From assembly GCF_949628265.1 (NCBI RefSeq), contig NC_088787.1:24604501-24668500 (forward strand): 64,000 bases of DNA, given 5' to 3'. Each line of letters opens with the position of its first letter. Position 1 is the stretch's first letter. The translations under genes and the position numbers were made by a program. Below, one piece after another: positions 1 through 13,000 of the stretch. The notes beneath the pieces are model-generated. The model was not told the DNA's origin, did no database searches, and worked only from the letters and a program-made list of their open reading frames with translations. The stretch is from Cloeon dipterum (lineage: Eukaryota; Arthropoda; Insecta; Ephemeroptera; Baetidae).

Positions 1-136
1 GTGTGTGATTAGCCAGTTTACAAGTTTCTATATGGGAAAGTTCAAAGCTCACAAAATAAAGTGGCATTTCCCTATCAGCAAGTGTAAGCTTCATTCAATA
101 GTCAATTAAATGCTTAAATAACCACATCATTTTCAG

Positions 137-813
137 GCGTAATAAAGCTCAACTATCTGCATGATAAACAGTACCTGGTCTCGATGGATACCTACCATTT
201 GGCAGTTTTAATGCTTTTTGAATCTACCGACAAACTTGTCTTCAGTGAAATCAAGCAATGCGTACCACTTCCAGATAAAACGCTTAAATTAAATATCGGC
301 GCTCTGGTTGAAAAACAAATCCTCACATGTGACACAGACGTATATGTTTTCCAAAATTATAAATATCCATTTCGTAGCTCATACCGATATATTTTTTTCA
401 GGTGGTTGGAGATGAAAGTCAATTAACCCTGAACCTGAAATTCTCCCACAAGGCCACCAGGATTAAAATCACCAATCACAAGGAACGTATTATACCAGAA
501 GAGAGGGCCGAAACGAACCGATCTGTTGAAAATGACCGTAATTGCTACTTGCAGGCGGCTATCATACGCGTCATGAAAGCTCATAAAACACTCTCCTACA
601 AAGATATCGTTTCTGAGGTATCATTTCTGAGTTGAAAATCTAAAAAGGCATTTTTAATTAATTTTAAAATGAATATTTCAGGTGTTTGCCCAAACCAAGG
701 GAAAATTCCCCCTGCACATGTCAAATTTCAAGGTTGCGATCGATACCCTGGTTGATAAGTATTATATTGAGATATTACCAGAATCTCAAGACGTCTACAA
801 GTACATAGCCTAA
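137..813 (+). CDS. Cullin, C-terminal part (gene begins left of the window)
   Basis: Cullins are scaffolds of RING ubiquitin ligases: the C-terminal half binds the RING protein and is activated by NEDD8 attachment. Three exons are visible, 137-339, 402-617 and 682-813, joined by short GT-AG introns in phase. The first gives the cullin-homology stretch MDTYHLAVLMLFEST followed by an ECD-like CDTD end. The second holds the neddylation region, YLQAAIIRVMKAHKTLS, where the lysine of IIRVMK matches the NEDD8 acceptor of CUL1. The last ends in DVYKYIA, the usual cullin terminus (YLA/YVA). An AATAAA lies about 90 bases downstream. The protein is closest in layout to the two complete cullins at 31.9-40.4 kb, which are on the other strand. 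Upstream exons are outside the window, so orthology cannot be set. Confidence 0.9.
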
Positions 814-1464
814 TTAACCTCATTTTTAAAATTCAAACTGATGATACAAGCATGATTCCAAAGAGTAATATTCGATTATCTTTGAATGAGTAAATATAGA
901 ACAAAATAAAGCAAGAAGTGCTAAAAGCACAGAATTCAATTCGTCTTATTTTTAAACGCGCGCGTATTTACCCAGATCTCTATAAAACTTGTGCACTTTA
1001 TTAGTTAAATTAGCTTAGACAATTAGTGAATACTTACAGTCTAAATTGAAATGGTATTTACAATTTTATTTAAATTGACGCAGGTGCGTATTAGAAATAT
1101 TGATTTTTCTAAAGGTGTGTTTTTATTAATAAGATTATTTTATCTTAACATTCTCTGAGTGAAATTAAGAAAACAAATTAAGTGTTTCTGTGGATCATTC
1201 CTTTTTATTTCTCAAAATGCATGCAACTGATTTTTCGATCCATATAATTTTTCGATTGTTCGTTTCAGAGTAAAACCTTTTTGCAAAACTATTTTGAAGG
1301 GAATGACCATTTTTTAAAATTTTAGAGTACTTCTCGCTTTGATTAAAATTGCTCATTCGTTAAAGTTTAAAACAGTTCTTATATGCATATGAAAATTCGT
1401 GGCCAATCAGTAAGCTAGTCCTGTATTTTGGTTAGGGTGGGAATACACATACTCAAGCTGTCGT

Positions 1465-2119
1465 TCAAGGATGCGTTTCACGATTCAGAAATTCCGGGAA
1501 GTCCTTTCCATGAGCGTTTTTCACGTGATTGCGCAATTCCTCGGCAGTTTGGAAATAAAACTCGCAAGTTTCGCATCTGAAGAGGCCAGGATTTTTTTCT
1601 CTGCCGCCATCGCCAGACGCCAAAATAGTACTGATCGAGTCGTCGCTTGATGTTTGGTGGTTGAATTTCATAGTCCTATTCTTACATTCAATAGTCGAAT
1701 CAACTCTGACGCCATTGATGGCAGCCAGATCGGGAAAAATTTCAGAGTTTTCTTGGCCGCACAAATTCTCCTTCATCGTGGTCTTGTCCTTTTCCGGCAA
1801 ATACGTCATCCGGACGTAACGCTCTTTTGGATCACCACACACAGAATTATTGTCTGCATCTAAAATGACAAATGGGTTGCATAAAAAATTCTGCAATGCC
1901 AAAAATACTTACCCGAGCTATGATCGCGAGAAGATGTCCCCGGTAGTGCTGATTGTGAGCTGGATAGAGACGGAGTAAATTTTATTGATTCGAGATATTG
2001 CTATTTATCACTTACCAAGCCCCTGAAGCGCTGGAGCTGCTAAGGCTATAATCGTCGCCCTTTTCAAAGAGATGTCTTAGTAAGGGCTGCTGACATTTAA
2101 CTTCCTTCAGACGATTCAT
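1465..2119 (-). CDS. Small protein with a single C2H2 zinc finger
   Basis: Three exons read cleanly: 2119-2016, 1959-1913 and 1859-1465, each bounded by GT-AG and joining in frame to an open reading frame of 181 residues starting MNRLKEVKCQQPLLRHLFEK. The first 50 residues are serine-rich (SLSSSSASGA). Near the C-terminus is one C2H2 finger, FRCETCEFYFQTAEELRNHV followed by KNAH (two Cys 2 residues apart, two His 4 apart), then 15 residues to the stop. A lone finger of this kind binds nucleic acid weakly or mediates protein contact. The next gene downstream, on the same strand, is a SIAH-type ligase about 2 kb away in the opposite reading order (it ends at 3116). I do not recognise an orthologue. 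The start is the first ATG giving an open exon with a good donor (CTTG|GTAAGTG). Confidence 0.7.
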
Positions 2120-3115
2120 TTTGGCCAAATGCCGGGAGACAACTCAAGAGCTCCCTTTTGATTGAGAAATTGTGTAGCGAGAGGTGCGGGCGAGCAAGGA
2201 GGAAATTCTAAACATGCCGATTCTAGTTCAACTCGTAACAAAAGGATGGAATGTGCAACTCACCCTGTAATCAGTCTTCAGAGAAAATGCTGAAAATGTA
2301 CATATACTTAACCATAAAAATAGTTTTTTTATGCCTCCTCCACTGAATATTATAAAATTCGAAAAACGCCATGGAACCAAATCCAAGAGCACTCAAGCTA
2401 TAAATAGAATATTTTTATATTATAAGATTTTTCTTGATCAGCAACAAAAACGATTATTTAAGAGGAAAATATATCTTTGAACAATAGCTGAATTTCTACA
2501 ATTTTTTTAAGTTTGCACATCCTGAAACTCAAACCCTTTTATGATTCTAAACAAACTCACGGCATAAGTTATTGTGTCAACGAACTTTATTTTCAAGATA
2601 TTTTTTTAATTTATGTTAAGGTAAGCAGAGGGTAGTCCATTTTTCCTATTTAGGATTTGAATGTGACCACTGACTTAATACGAAAGGTTGCTTGATCTAA
2701 ACAAATAATGTATGGGAAAAAGAAATTTATTTCCAAGCAACAATATTTTATAATGTAGGGAAATGTTGTCGATACTAAACACTATAATTTTTAAGAATAA
2801 TAAATATGAGTTTCAAATAAATCTTTATTAATGTACATACTCAGCATTGATATATCCAAACAAATTAATGACTTGATTTTTATAAATAAGGCGAGGAATT
2901 GGTTCAATAAATTATGAAGAACTATTCCCTTAAAACTTCTTGGAATGCACTTTAATTTTCATTCAAACAGATATGCGGTGGATTTTAATTTTTAATTTTA
3001 ATTGATAAAAAGATTTTTAGAATTTTTTAAACAAGCGCGCGCACTATGCGATTAAAATGTGAATTTCTCTTCTTCCCTTGATTTTTATTTACATCCCCAA
3101 TGATGATGCGTGCAC

Positions 3116-4319
3116 TTATATGCCAATGTTGCCAACAACTAATTTAATTTCAAAGACATCTCCATCCATAGAGCTCTCGACGTCCTCCTGACTGAAGAAG
3201 AAGCAGTCCTTGTGGTCGGTGGGAGCGTTGATGCCCTCCGCCACAGAACGAGTGGCCGCCTGGAAAGCAGCTTTCTGCTGTTCACTGCACAGATTTAGTC
3301 TGTAAAAGAACTGTCCAGCCTCCTTTTTAGTGCCGATAAACAGGACGTAAGCCACGTACTGCTGTTCATTCAACCTCCTTACCACAACTAAAAAGTCACG
3401 GCCATGACAATGCTGCGCCATCAGCCACTCAAAAGCACCTTTAAAAACAAAATTCATTAGAATTTATTTTTGAAAGACACCAGTAGAAATTTAAGAGTCT
3501 TTGAGAATTTGAAAGCAAAAATTCAGATTTTGCTTCAATTTTGTTATAATTTTTTAAATAAATAAATCAATCACAGTTTTGTGGCTTATTTTTTATAATT
3601 TTCAGAGTGCTTTATTTATTCTAATTGGTTGGAACCCCATTTTCATGGGGTTCCTAAAGTTTTTCTAATAGCTCGTCCACTGCGATTACGAAACTTGGAA
3701 ATTAAATTGCTGCCTAACAGAAAGTATGGCAGCTTTAATTCCGATTTGAAGGAAAAAAATATTGTCAGGTGTGTCAGATTAAAATATGCTGACTTAACTG
3801 GATGGTTAATTTACAGTTTAAAAATCTATCAATGATTTAACTCAAATTAATTAGTCGTACCTGAAGATTTAGTGACCTCATTGGCTTCGATGACGATGTC
3901 CGTGCTAGATTTATGGTAGGCGACTTTGTGCACTTCTAAAAGGTGGAGCAGGGTCTGTCTCAAGAGTCCCTTCCACTCGCAGTGGACCCCAGGGCAATTG
4001 ATCTGTATGAAGGGACACTGATTCTCGTGCTTGTCCTCCTCGGCGTGATTCAGGCTCAGGTGGCAACCGTTATCTCTAAATTGGCAAGGGCAGCCCAACG
4101 TTTCCGATAGCTGCCATAAATCACAAAAATTATTATTATTTCAAGAGATATAATTCAGAGGAAATTTACCACCTCCTTAGTGGCGTATATTCCGTTTTCG
4201 ATAGGCACTTGGCATGTGGGACATCGCCGCGTCCTGCAGATTTGGCAGACCACGTGCCCATTCTCGCATTGGAAAATGGGTGGCAGAATATAGTCGAAAC
4301 ACACTGGACACTTGATCAT
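3116..4319 (-). CDS. SIAH/Sina-type RING E3 ubiquitin ligase
   Basis: SIAH proteins are RING E3 ligases that bind substrates through a C-terminal Sina domain. Exon 4319-4170 encodes the RING, starting KCPVCFDYILPPIFQCENGH and continuing VVCQIC...CPTC, with all eight metal ligands. Exon 4110-3861 encodes the SIAH-type double zinc finger (CPCQFRDNGCHL, then CPFIQINCPGVHCEWKG with the closing His pair). Exon 3438-3116 encodes the substrate-binding beta sandwich, beginning GAFEWLMAQHCHGRDFLVVV and ending VVGNIGI. Splices join in frame (TCA G|GT GCT). Translation may start at the ATG at 4319, but the frame stays open upstream to an AG at about 4340 and reads AVSVLLHMIKCPVC, which resembles the family, so a further 5' exon (perhaps near 4607-4660, where CTAT|GTAAGT is a good donor) is likely. 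A polyadenylation signal lies near 3084-3089. The length, about 240 residues, is slightly short for SIAH. Confidence 0.88.
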
Positions 4320-5076
4320 GTGGAGCAGAACAGAGACAGCTCTTGAAAATTATTAATAACTATTATTCAGAAGCTCGAGTTATTTTAGAAGCTACTGATG
4401 CCGTAAAAATAATTATCAAAAAGTCAAATTAAAAAAGTCAAATAAAGATTATTATTAATATATATTCTCCAAATATAGCATGAAAAATCTTTAAAGTACC
4501 TAACAAACAATCCTGGAACTGTAACAGTTATCCTAAATTTTATTGGCATTTGAGAGAAGTAATTATCAACTTTTCCAATGAACAAAAATCTATAGCTAGC
4601 GCGTTTATTACAGTACTTACATAGCGAAGAAAACTTGAGAGCTGAGAGTATGATCAAAAGATTGACTCACAATAAATGTGTTTTAGGAAACGAAGTACAA
4701 GTTCAAGTGTGTCATATGAGATGAAGAATTCTTTCCCTATAACCATCCCTGCCCAACAGCAACGGCTTACGTAATTAACGATTTCTACACTTAACCCGGC
4801 GTCCAAGGAATCGATGTGTTAATATGTCAACTTTCATATTTTTTTTTTAAAGAATATCAAAACAGTTCAATCAACTGCTCAATCACTTACAATTAAGTGT
4901 GACTAGCAAAATTATTTGTCAGGTGATGTGCTCAGTGGTACGAAAGAGTTAGCATTGTAACGAATAGTTGCTCACTTATTTGGTTGGTTATTTTCTGTCA
5001 ATTGTATTTTATCGCCATATATGAATGTGTAAATGATCATTTTTTTATTTATTTATTTCACGATTGACCTGCGTAT

Positions 5077-6126
5077 TTATCTGGGGATGTCAGTGGAGCA
5101 GAAGAAGAACTCTCTGCTGCACGCGCTCTTGTAGACCAACACGCACAATTTGCCAGAGTTTTGAACATTATCGACTGCCGTTTGAATTGGTTTCACACGC
5201 CACACAAGCGACCTAATTTTAATCCTTCTGCAGCCAATGCTTCATGTCTGGTAGCGCCAAACTATAATTAGCTGATGTCTCGTCATAAGTTTCCTTTCAT
5301 GCTCACCAGCAGTTAATTATTTTCCAGCACGCCTTTTGATCCAACGATTTGGTGCAAAAAATTTAGCGTTGAAATAAACATTTACAAAAACGTTTGCGGT
5401 GTTTTACAAAAGGGGAGAGAAATATATTTGCGAATAAGCTTCAGCATGACGGATATTAAATTTAGATTGACTTGATTTAATAATTATTAACAAACGTTTC
5501 CGGCGAGAGGTAGGTGTCATTTTTGGACTGAAACTAACTAGTAAATTTGTTTATAAACAATAATTTAACAGGTGAAATAAATTCTCAACAATAGCTTTTT
5601 TCTGTGACATATGCGTAGTTGCAACGAGCTGACCTGAATTCAAAACAAGCAGCGATGCAAGTGGCAACGCGGACTTTATCGCGAACTCATACTGTTTGGC
5701 TGCTTGCACCTTTTGAAACCCCTGATTAGAATTTTATCTGTTATGTGGAAAATAATCCAACAAATAAATCGATTATACCTGCCTGTAAATTTTTAAATGA
5801 GAGTATTGAGTCTAAAATTCTTTTTCAAATAATAGGTATTACTCTAATGACTATGACCAATATGCTTGATTATTTGACAAACACTGACTGTTGATTCCAA
5901 CTGCTTGCTGTGCAGCAGAAAAAACCAACATAATGCTGGTGAACATCCGTTGTAAGAAACATCCAATATATACATATGAATTAGAATTAACAACAGCACA
6001 ACTGGTTTTATAGGCCCTTTCATCTAGCGCAGACAGCTTTAGTTGCATACTTTGTAGTAAATCTGAAAATTTTATCAACATTGTGCAAAGATAATTCGTA
6101 ATCAATCTTATACATTGAAATTTCAA
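5077..6126 (-). pseudogene. Degenerate upstream copy of a tandem cysteine-rich, lectin-like gene
   Basis: This stretch matches the gene at 6733-8892 exon by exon at the nucleotide level. The blocks near 5100-5190 and 6930-7020 are nearly identical (both read GRLRV/KLCVLVYKSACS-EFFFCSTD on the minus strand), as are 5200-5290 with 7080-7170, 5330-5370 with 7260-7310, 5640-5700 with 8450-8510, and 5870-5950 with 8690-8790. It ends in a stop right after the motif CSTDIPR, so it lacks the last ~55 residues present in the other copy, and its frames are interrupted at the block near 5330 and in the block near 5690. I therefore call it a decayed or truncated paralogue, though unmodelled splicing could rescue part of it. 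Weak resemblance to the C-type lectin fold is discussed under the other copy. Confidence 0.5.
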
Positions 6127-6732
6127 GGGTTCATCTTGGTCCTCCTACTTCTTATCATCTTTCAAAATAAAAAGCAACTCATATTATATTAATATACATT
6201 ATTTAAAATCAAAGAATTCACGAGTCCGAGTCGAACAATTTCGATGCGGTGGCTGGGTCAACGGCATAAGCCAAATTTAAGCCCAGCAGTGGCTGAGCAT
6301 TTTTGCCGGTAGAAAAATTTTGTTTACTATTTTACAGTGCAAAGAGACAAAAACAATTTTACTCTTTTATTCGACTTCACGGTGGCTGAAATCGTGACCA
6401 GAAATTAGGCGACTGCAGGAAACCTCAATTTAAAATCATCCTCTTCCTACGAAATTTTCTTCAATTCGATCAGGTTTTCCCCTATGTGTACTGATACAAA
6501 AGTTGAAAAAGCCTACTTCATTGTCAAAAGCGCACAGATCAACAAAACATCGTTTTAGTTTGACCCAAAAACTAAATAGATAAATGAGTTTGCGTCGAAA
6601 AACAGTTATTGCTTACTGTTGACTTGGAATTTTTTTTTCTGATATTCATTAATGAGTACAAAATATTATATTTATTGATGAAAATGTGCCGGTCAACTTA
6701 AATTAATTAATTAATTGTTGCATTGATTCCAT

Positions 6733-8892
6733 TCAATCGTCTCCTTCGCACAGCAAAAAAGACTTATCCATGCAGTCTGAAGTTGTCAGTCGAATGTCTA
6801 CGGCCTTCTTTTGCTGCATTTTAAACTCAAAATACGCGCAAGTGCGGTTTTGAAACACAGTCAAATTTCCATTGTTCAATTCAGCGGCCATGAAAGATTT
6901 GCGTATTGACCTGGGTGTGTCAGTGGAGCAGAAGAAGAACTCTTTGCTGCACGCGCTCTTGTAGACCGTCACGCGCAATCGACCCGAGTTTTGAACATTT
7001 TCAGCTGCAGTTTTACCAAGAAAAAACATGAATGTTTGGGGATCATACACTTCAATACTAACGCATGTTCTCTATGACGCATGCGACCTCATTATAATCC
7101 CTTGGGAGCCAGTGCCTCATGCCTGGTAGCGCCAAGCCACAAATCGTTGACGTTTCATCATAGACAACCTTTCATAGATTTCCTTATTTAATTCAGAAGA
7201 GCCATTAACTGATCTGTCAAAATAAACTCACAGAAATCCCAACTGGTGAATAGTTAATCCTTTTCCCGCAGGCTGTAATCCAGCGACTTTGTGCTAAATT
7301 TAAATTATATTGATAAATAAATTTCGCAAATTTTCAGAGCATTATACCCAACGATAGAGAAACTCTTTTAAGTGCAAGCTTCAATTTAGACAGATAAATT
7401 AAGATCTATTCAAGACAAAAGTTGGAAACTAACGTTTTGAGCGGGTGGGAGGTAGCATTTTGGACACCCATTTGGCTGAAACTATTTTGATTATTTTAAT
7501 GAGGAAGTCCGCAAAAATTCCTGAAGTGTTCCCGCTGTTGGCAGGGGTTGGCAGATTTGCAGCTTCTGTTTTTTCAAGTTTTTAACTATTAAAAATGTAA
7601 TGTATAAAAAAACTGAACCGAACACTAGTGTAGGTGTACGTTTTCAAACAGGGTAAATTAGAACTGGTAAGGGTGTTACTTAGCCCCCGGCCTGGACGCC
7701 TCTTTTAAAAATGAAACCTTTTTCGAAAAATTTCGAATGGTGAAAACTTCAACATTAAATATACATCTCCAAAAAAAATATTTAGGTCTGAACTTCTGAA
7801 ATTTAGTAACAAAAACAACAAATAACAAAATGGGAAATTCTAAATGATAATATGTTTTTACGAAGTGCCCAACCTCTCCAATTTGTTATACGTTTTAATC
7901 ACTTAGTTGGGCTACATTTCGGGCCGAAAAACACGATTCTAGATATGATGAGAGAATATTTTTGGGTATTTGCGCCTTCTGCACTACTAATAAGGGCACT
8001 TGCAGACGAGACAAAGTCTTAGTCTGACCCTAAAAAATACCCTTTCAAATTTCAATGTGATTTTCCGATTTCGCAGGAAGTGGCCGTTAACTGTAACCTC
8101 AGAGATAAAGTATAAAAGTAATAGAAATTACTCATCGACTGTTCATTGAGTGGTTTTTAGTTGGGGTCAGTACCAACACCTGGGGCTCGAAAAACCAAGA
8201 CTTTTTTCAAAAACTATCCTGTGGAATTGGGTGGTTGGTTCCTACTATAAAAGTCATTTTGGAGCCTCAGGAAATAAGGCTACTTGCCCCCAAAATATAA
8301 TTTTAATCTGCCGACCCCTTCCAACACGAATGTTAGCAGAAGTATATTATCTACACACAATTATTGAAGGACTAATCAATAATAGCCGTACATTATTGTA
8401 CATCTCAATCGCTTTTCCATTGGACGAACTGTAGTTGCAACGAGGTGATTCCGAGTTTAGGCCTAAACAAACAGCGATGCAAGAAGCAACTTGAACCTTC
8501 CTGTTGTGGATTATGTCTGGCTTCTCGCAAAATTTTTGTATCGCATTTTCAACAGGACCTGCACAGAGCTCAGATATGCTGAGACCCATATAAAATTAAT
8601 TTACCTGCTAGAAAAGCCTGAAAAGGGTATATTAAATATTACTCAAGTTTTCCATCAAAATTTTACCATGAAAACTAGGACGTCGACCAACATCCTGGAC
8701 GATTTGAAAAATACTGACCGTTGATTCGTGCAATTCGTTGTTATAGCAGAGGAGCCATCGTGTACCTGAGCATCCTGCACACGTGCTATAAAATTTGCAA
8801 ATATGAAAAAGTTTTGAAAAATTATAACAATCAATATTATTTTTACTTGAATGTGTATTTATTAAAAATTTCAATATCGCGAATATCGCCAA
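6733..8892 (-). CDS. Cysteine-rich, possibly C-type-lectin-like secreted protein (partial model)
   Basis: The best supported exon is 7050-6733, which ends the protein: KSACSKEFFFCSTD, then FQNRTCAYFEF and SDCMDKSFLLCEGDD before the stop. The spacing Cys...Cys-x4-F-x2-CE is like the end of a C-type lectin domain, and a frame upstream of this exon reads CVSIEVYD, similar to the lectin 'C..L.SIE' region. The family call is an inference of low certainty. Further exons lie upstream near 7100-7180, 7260-7310, 8440-8590 (CAGPVENAIQKFCEKPDI, then VASCIAVC and RCNYSSS) and 8640-8790 (GTRWLLCYNNELHESTVSIF). I could not join all of them in one frame. Nucleotide comparison with 5077-6126 shows the same exon order, with an extra ~0.8 kb in this copy at 7534-8328. 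Confidence 0.45.
7534..8328. mobile_element. Possible non-autonomous DNA transposon (MITE-like) inside a lectin-like gene
   Basis: The two ends are imperfect inverted repeats: CTGTTGGCAGGGGTTGGCAG at 7535-7554 and, on the minus strand from about 8327, GTGTTGGAAGGGGTCGGCAG; 20 of 23 bases match over 7535-7557 and 8305-8327. Between them are about 750 bases with no convincing reading frame. The neighbouring paralogue has the same flanking exons only about 120-150 bases apart, so the segment looks like an insertion. No clear target-site duplication is visible, and the family is unknown. Confidence 0.4.
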
Positions 8893-8912
8893 GCATGTTT
8901 AATTGCCTCTAA

Positions 8913-10041
8913 AAATGTACCTCTAAAGATATATTAAACAGGTTTGACCAAAATAGTACAAACGTATTGTTTGTTAATCAAGGCAAATCATCATCAGCAA
9001 ATTATGAAACATTAATTTTTCAAACACACGTCATTTTGAGGGAAAGAGCACAACTGGGCTGCAAACGGCACATTATACCGCACCTATTCTCGACAGATAA
9101 GATATATTTTCGAGATTTGTAAGCTCCGTAAGGTGATTTCATTTCATCTGATCTTCTTTGAAAATACTTAAACAGAACGTGAAAAATGAAAGAATTATCA
9201 TCGGCTGATTTGCACAGTTATATAATCTTGTCATGAAAAATCCGAAAAATCTTTATATCCCTGCTGCGAATAATGCAGCGCAGGAGTCGGCATTTAGAGG
9301 ACAATGTAACGTTGAAAATGGATAGAGAGTATAGTATGTTGCAACCATCAGCTACCGATTTGTTGTTTTTCCTTCCTCTGTGTCACCGGATGATACGATC
9401 GATATATACTGTATTTTATCCAACACTAGAGGACTGAACTGCAGCAAAAAGTTTGCTTGCAAAAATGAGTTCAGAATTTCCATTTTTCTTATTATAATAG
9501 TGAAATTTATTTTTTCTTATTCTCTAGACACATATGCTCCAGCTTTCTATGTTTATCTGGACAGAACTTAAATTTTAGCGATATAATACATTGTTACCAT
9601 ATTTTCAAATTGTTTTTACAATAAATTTACCTTATTGTAGTAATTTTTAAATCAAATGAGATAATATATGTATTTATTTGCAGCTTTCGACTCGATTTAT
9701 TATTCGAATAATAATTATTAACAGGATATTTTTAAACAACGTGAAATATTTTTAACTAACTAATTTCAATGTTTTCAGGCATTTTGTGAATCTTAAATCG
9801 AAAAGTCACGCTTTTCTTTCTAATATGCATGGTATTTAAAAATTTGTATTATAAGTTTTCTTCTCCTTAAACAAAAGCAATTACAGTTCCTAAAGCAAGA
9901 AAATAAATTTTTTACTCTAGGAAAATATATGGTGTTTATTGGTTTACCATAGAACTTATTATTTGTCATATTTACAGCACTAACTTCTTTCTTATTGTAC
10001 ATGACTAGTTTCTTATAAATAATTGCCAGAGAAAACTACTT
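8913..10041. other. AT-rich intergenic stretch
   Basis: I see no supported exon here. It separates the lectin-like gene from the 3' end of the SLC26 transporter. A small hairpin lies near 9260 (CTGCTGCG...CGCAGCGCAG). A TTTATT near 9930-9940, read on the minus strand as AATAAA, could be the polyadenylation signal of the SLC26 gene. Confidence 0.5.
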
Positions 10042-13000
10042 TTACGCCTGTCCAGGATTAGTCAAAGCCTCATGTTTAATGGTAGTCACGGCCTCGTGCA
10101 CGTTTGTGAAAACTCGCACACCGTTTTCGCCCTCGCACATACCCCACCGTTGCATCTTCTCAAACGCCGAGTCTGTGAAATAAAAAGATAAAAAATCTTT
10201 ATATAATGAGAGTGGTGTGAGACATGAATGACTGAAAATAGGAATAATAAAACGCAAAGCTGCTGGCAAGCGAACCTCCGATGTTTTTAGTTTAAATATG
10301 TTTGATAGTTAATAAAAATATTTTAAAGCATAATCATCTCACCAGAAGGACCAGCGACGCAAAGGTTGATGTTGACATTCTTGTACTCAACGGCCAGAGC
10401 CTTGATTTTGTCCGAGCCAGTCGGGTCGATGTTGCTCATGCTGGACAAATCAATCACAATCCAGCTCACCCCGGGAGCGGGCGGTGCTTCTACGTCATGT
10501 GGATCAACCACGAAGCCTTCGTTGTTCTGTCCTTCTTTTAAAGCTTTCTATCAAACAAAATAAGCAAATTAAAAACATCAAAACTCTTCTGCTAAATTCA
10601 AAGAAAATATAAAAAAAAACTTGAACGTTTTATTGTGATATGAAGGCACTCAAAGTATACATAATTTCAATAAAAAATTTTAAGTTTGATCTTGGTGATT
10701 TGAAATTCCAGACATTTTGCTCTCAAAAGTTATAATTAGGGCATAAAATCATATGCTATTACGGGTATGATATAATACACAGTTAAAAATTTAAAATTTA
10801 TAAATGTTTTTTTCTTTAACCTTGCCCATGCTGAAACGTCACTTGTAAAATTTTCATTTTTAAATATTGTACTTATTTTTTATTGGATTTTGTGCATGTT
10901 TTCCAGCCATGCAAACCTGATAATGGTGCATTAATTCAACGATTAAATATTAAAAACATACCGCCTGTCTTTTGGCAAGTTTTCTAAGGCGCTTGGCCTC
11001 CCTAATAGGGTCGAGCTCAGAATATTTGATCAGGTCCTTCTTGAAGTTGTCTCTGGTGGCGAAAACCAAGCCCCCTCGGTACGAAATTATTTTGAATCCT
11101 TCAACTTCACAAGCCTGAACACAACATTAAAAAACGTATAAAAAATCAAAATAAATTTTGCTTGCGAAAATTCACCTTCTTGTAGTTATCAATGTCGAGG
11201 TAAATGTCCGTGTTGGGCACGTTTCCCAGCACACACATGGTCCCCTTGATTCCCTCTCTGAAGATCATGGCTGCCGAGAGAATGAATCCAATGCCGAGAC
11301 CGATGTCCACGTCGACGATAACCACAATGAGGAACACGGCGATCCAGATTATTCCGTCGAGTTTTTTGCGGCGCCAGAAACCAGGGAAGTCGGCCACCTG
11401 CTCAAAGATCTCTCGCAGGGCTACTGTGATGATGCACGCCAACACAGCCTGAAATTTAACATTATTAAGAATTAGAGAGAGTTAACATTTAACTCACTCT
11501 TGGGAGTGGTTCAAAGAAATCAGCGATGTACAGAAGGACGATGACCATGAGGCCGGCCGCAGTCAAACCAGTGAGCTGTGTCGCTCCGCCGACGTCGTTC
11601 AGTACCATACTTCTGCTCAGGGAGGAACCATAGGCGATGCAGGAAAAGTGGCAACTGAATAAGTTGCCCACCCCCTGGTGGCAGAAAAAAATTAATTGGT
11701 TTGAAATTTTCTGACGTTTAGTAATTTCTCCTCACCAAAGCGAGGAGTTCCTGGTTAGGATCAATGACATAGTTCCGCCCTTGGGCCAGGATGATGCCCA
11801 TGGACATGGTGATTGAGTAGGAAACAAAGGCCGTCACGAAGCTGTCCAGCATGAGCACCTTACCGAGCTCGTAAAACGGCAGCTGCGGTGCGGGCAGGCT
11901 GAGAAATTTCAAGAGTTTGAAAACAACTATAGTCAGAGGATAAATTGCAGTCTTACCCAGTGGGAATGGTGCCGATGTCGATAGTGCCGTACTTCTCTTT
12001 TAAATCCAATCCTGTCGCAACAAACACTCCAGACACTACCAGGATTAACTCCGCTGGAAACGGCACTCTGGTGTATTTCAATAGCCAGGGCTGAAATTTT
12101 GACATTATTTTAATCACAGTATTTTTATCACGGCACAAACAAATGGTAAAATTCAAATATTGTAACTTGTAACTTTATACGAAGCGCCACCATTATAAAA
12201 TTGTGGACGTCTGCTTTAAGTGCTCTTTGATACATACGTTTGTTTTATACACTCTATTGGGTTTAATAAAATAGTAAAATGAAGAAAAATTCAAATTATA
12301 CCCGGAAAGGAATTTATGGAATCAAGACTAGAACCATGCAGTAACATAAATTCTCGACATGTCAAATAGGAAATTGAAATCTTTTTATAGGACGATAATT
12401 TTTTTCAAAGATTGGACCATGGTAATTGGCCAGCACTGGTTTTTATATTTCAATTACTGCCGTAAAATCTTGAAAAATTTATCACTCCAAAAAGAGATTT
12501 TATTTTCTATTCAATTCAAAATCTGAAAAATATATTCTAATTTGGATTTTTTGCAAACCCCAATAACTACTAAGCGCCCAACTCAAACGATAATTATCAT
12601 GGAAAAACAATTATCTACGCTTCAATTTTTATATTTCTAATTTGCTCCATCAGTATTTAGGAAATTAAAATATTGAATCTCACTCTTATCACAATAACGG
12701 TGAGGATGAGCAAGCCAAAGCAAACAGCCGAGATGCCGAGCGCTATTCCGATGGTCGTCCACTGCTCAGGTGATGCGTTCCATACCTCTTTGAATAAGTC
12801 TCTCCATACCTAAGAGCGAGAATAAATTAAATTGAATTGAATTGGCATTAGATCACTCACTTTAGGCAAGTTGTAGGGTCCGATATAATGGTGAATTTTT
12901 ACCCCTACGATCTCCTTAATTTGCGACGTGAAAATGTGTATGCCGGCGCCGGCGATGAAGCTGCTCACGAACGCATCGGATAGAAGGTTGCTCACCGCGC

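Noticed and set aside
8150-8434. Plus-strand frame across the inverted-repeat element
   Set aside because: It runs across the element boundary into an exon of the opposite strand, so it is chance.
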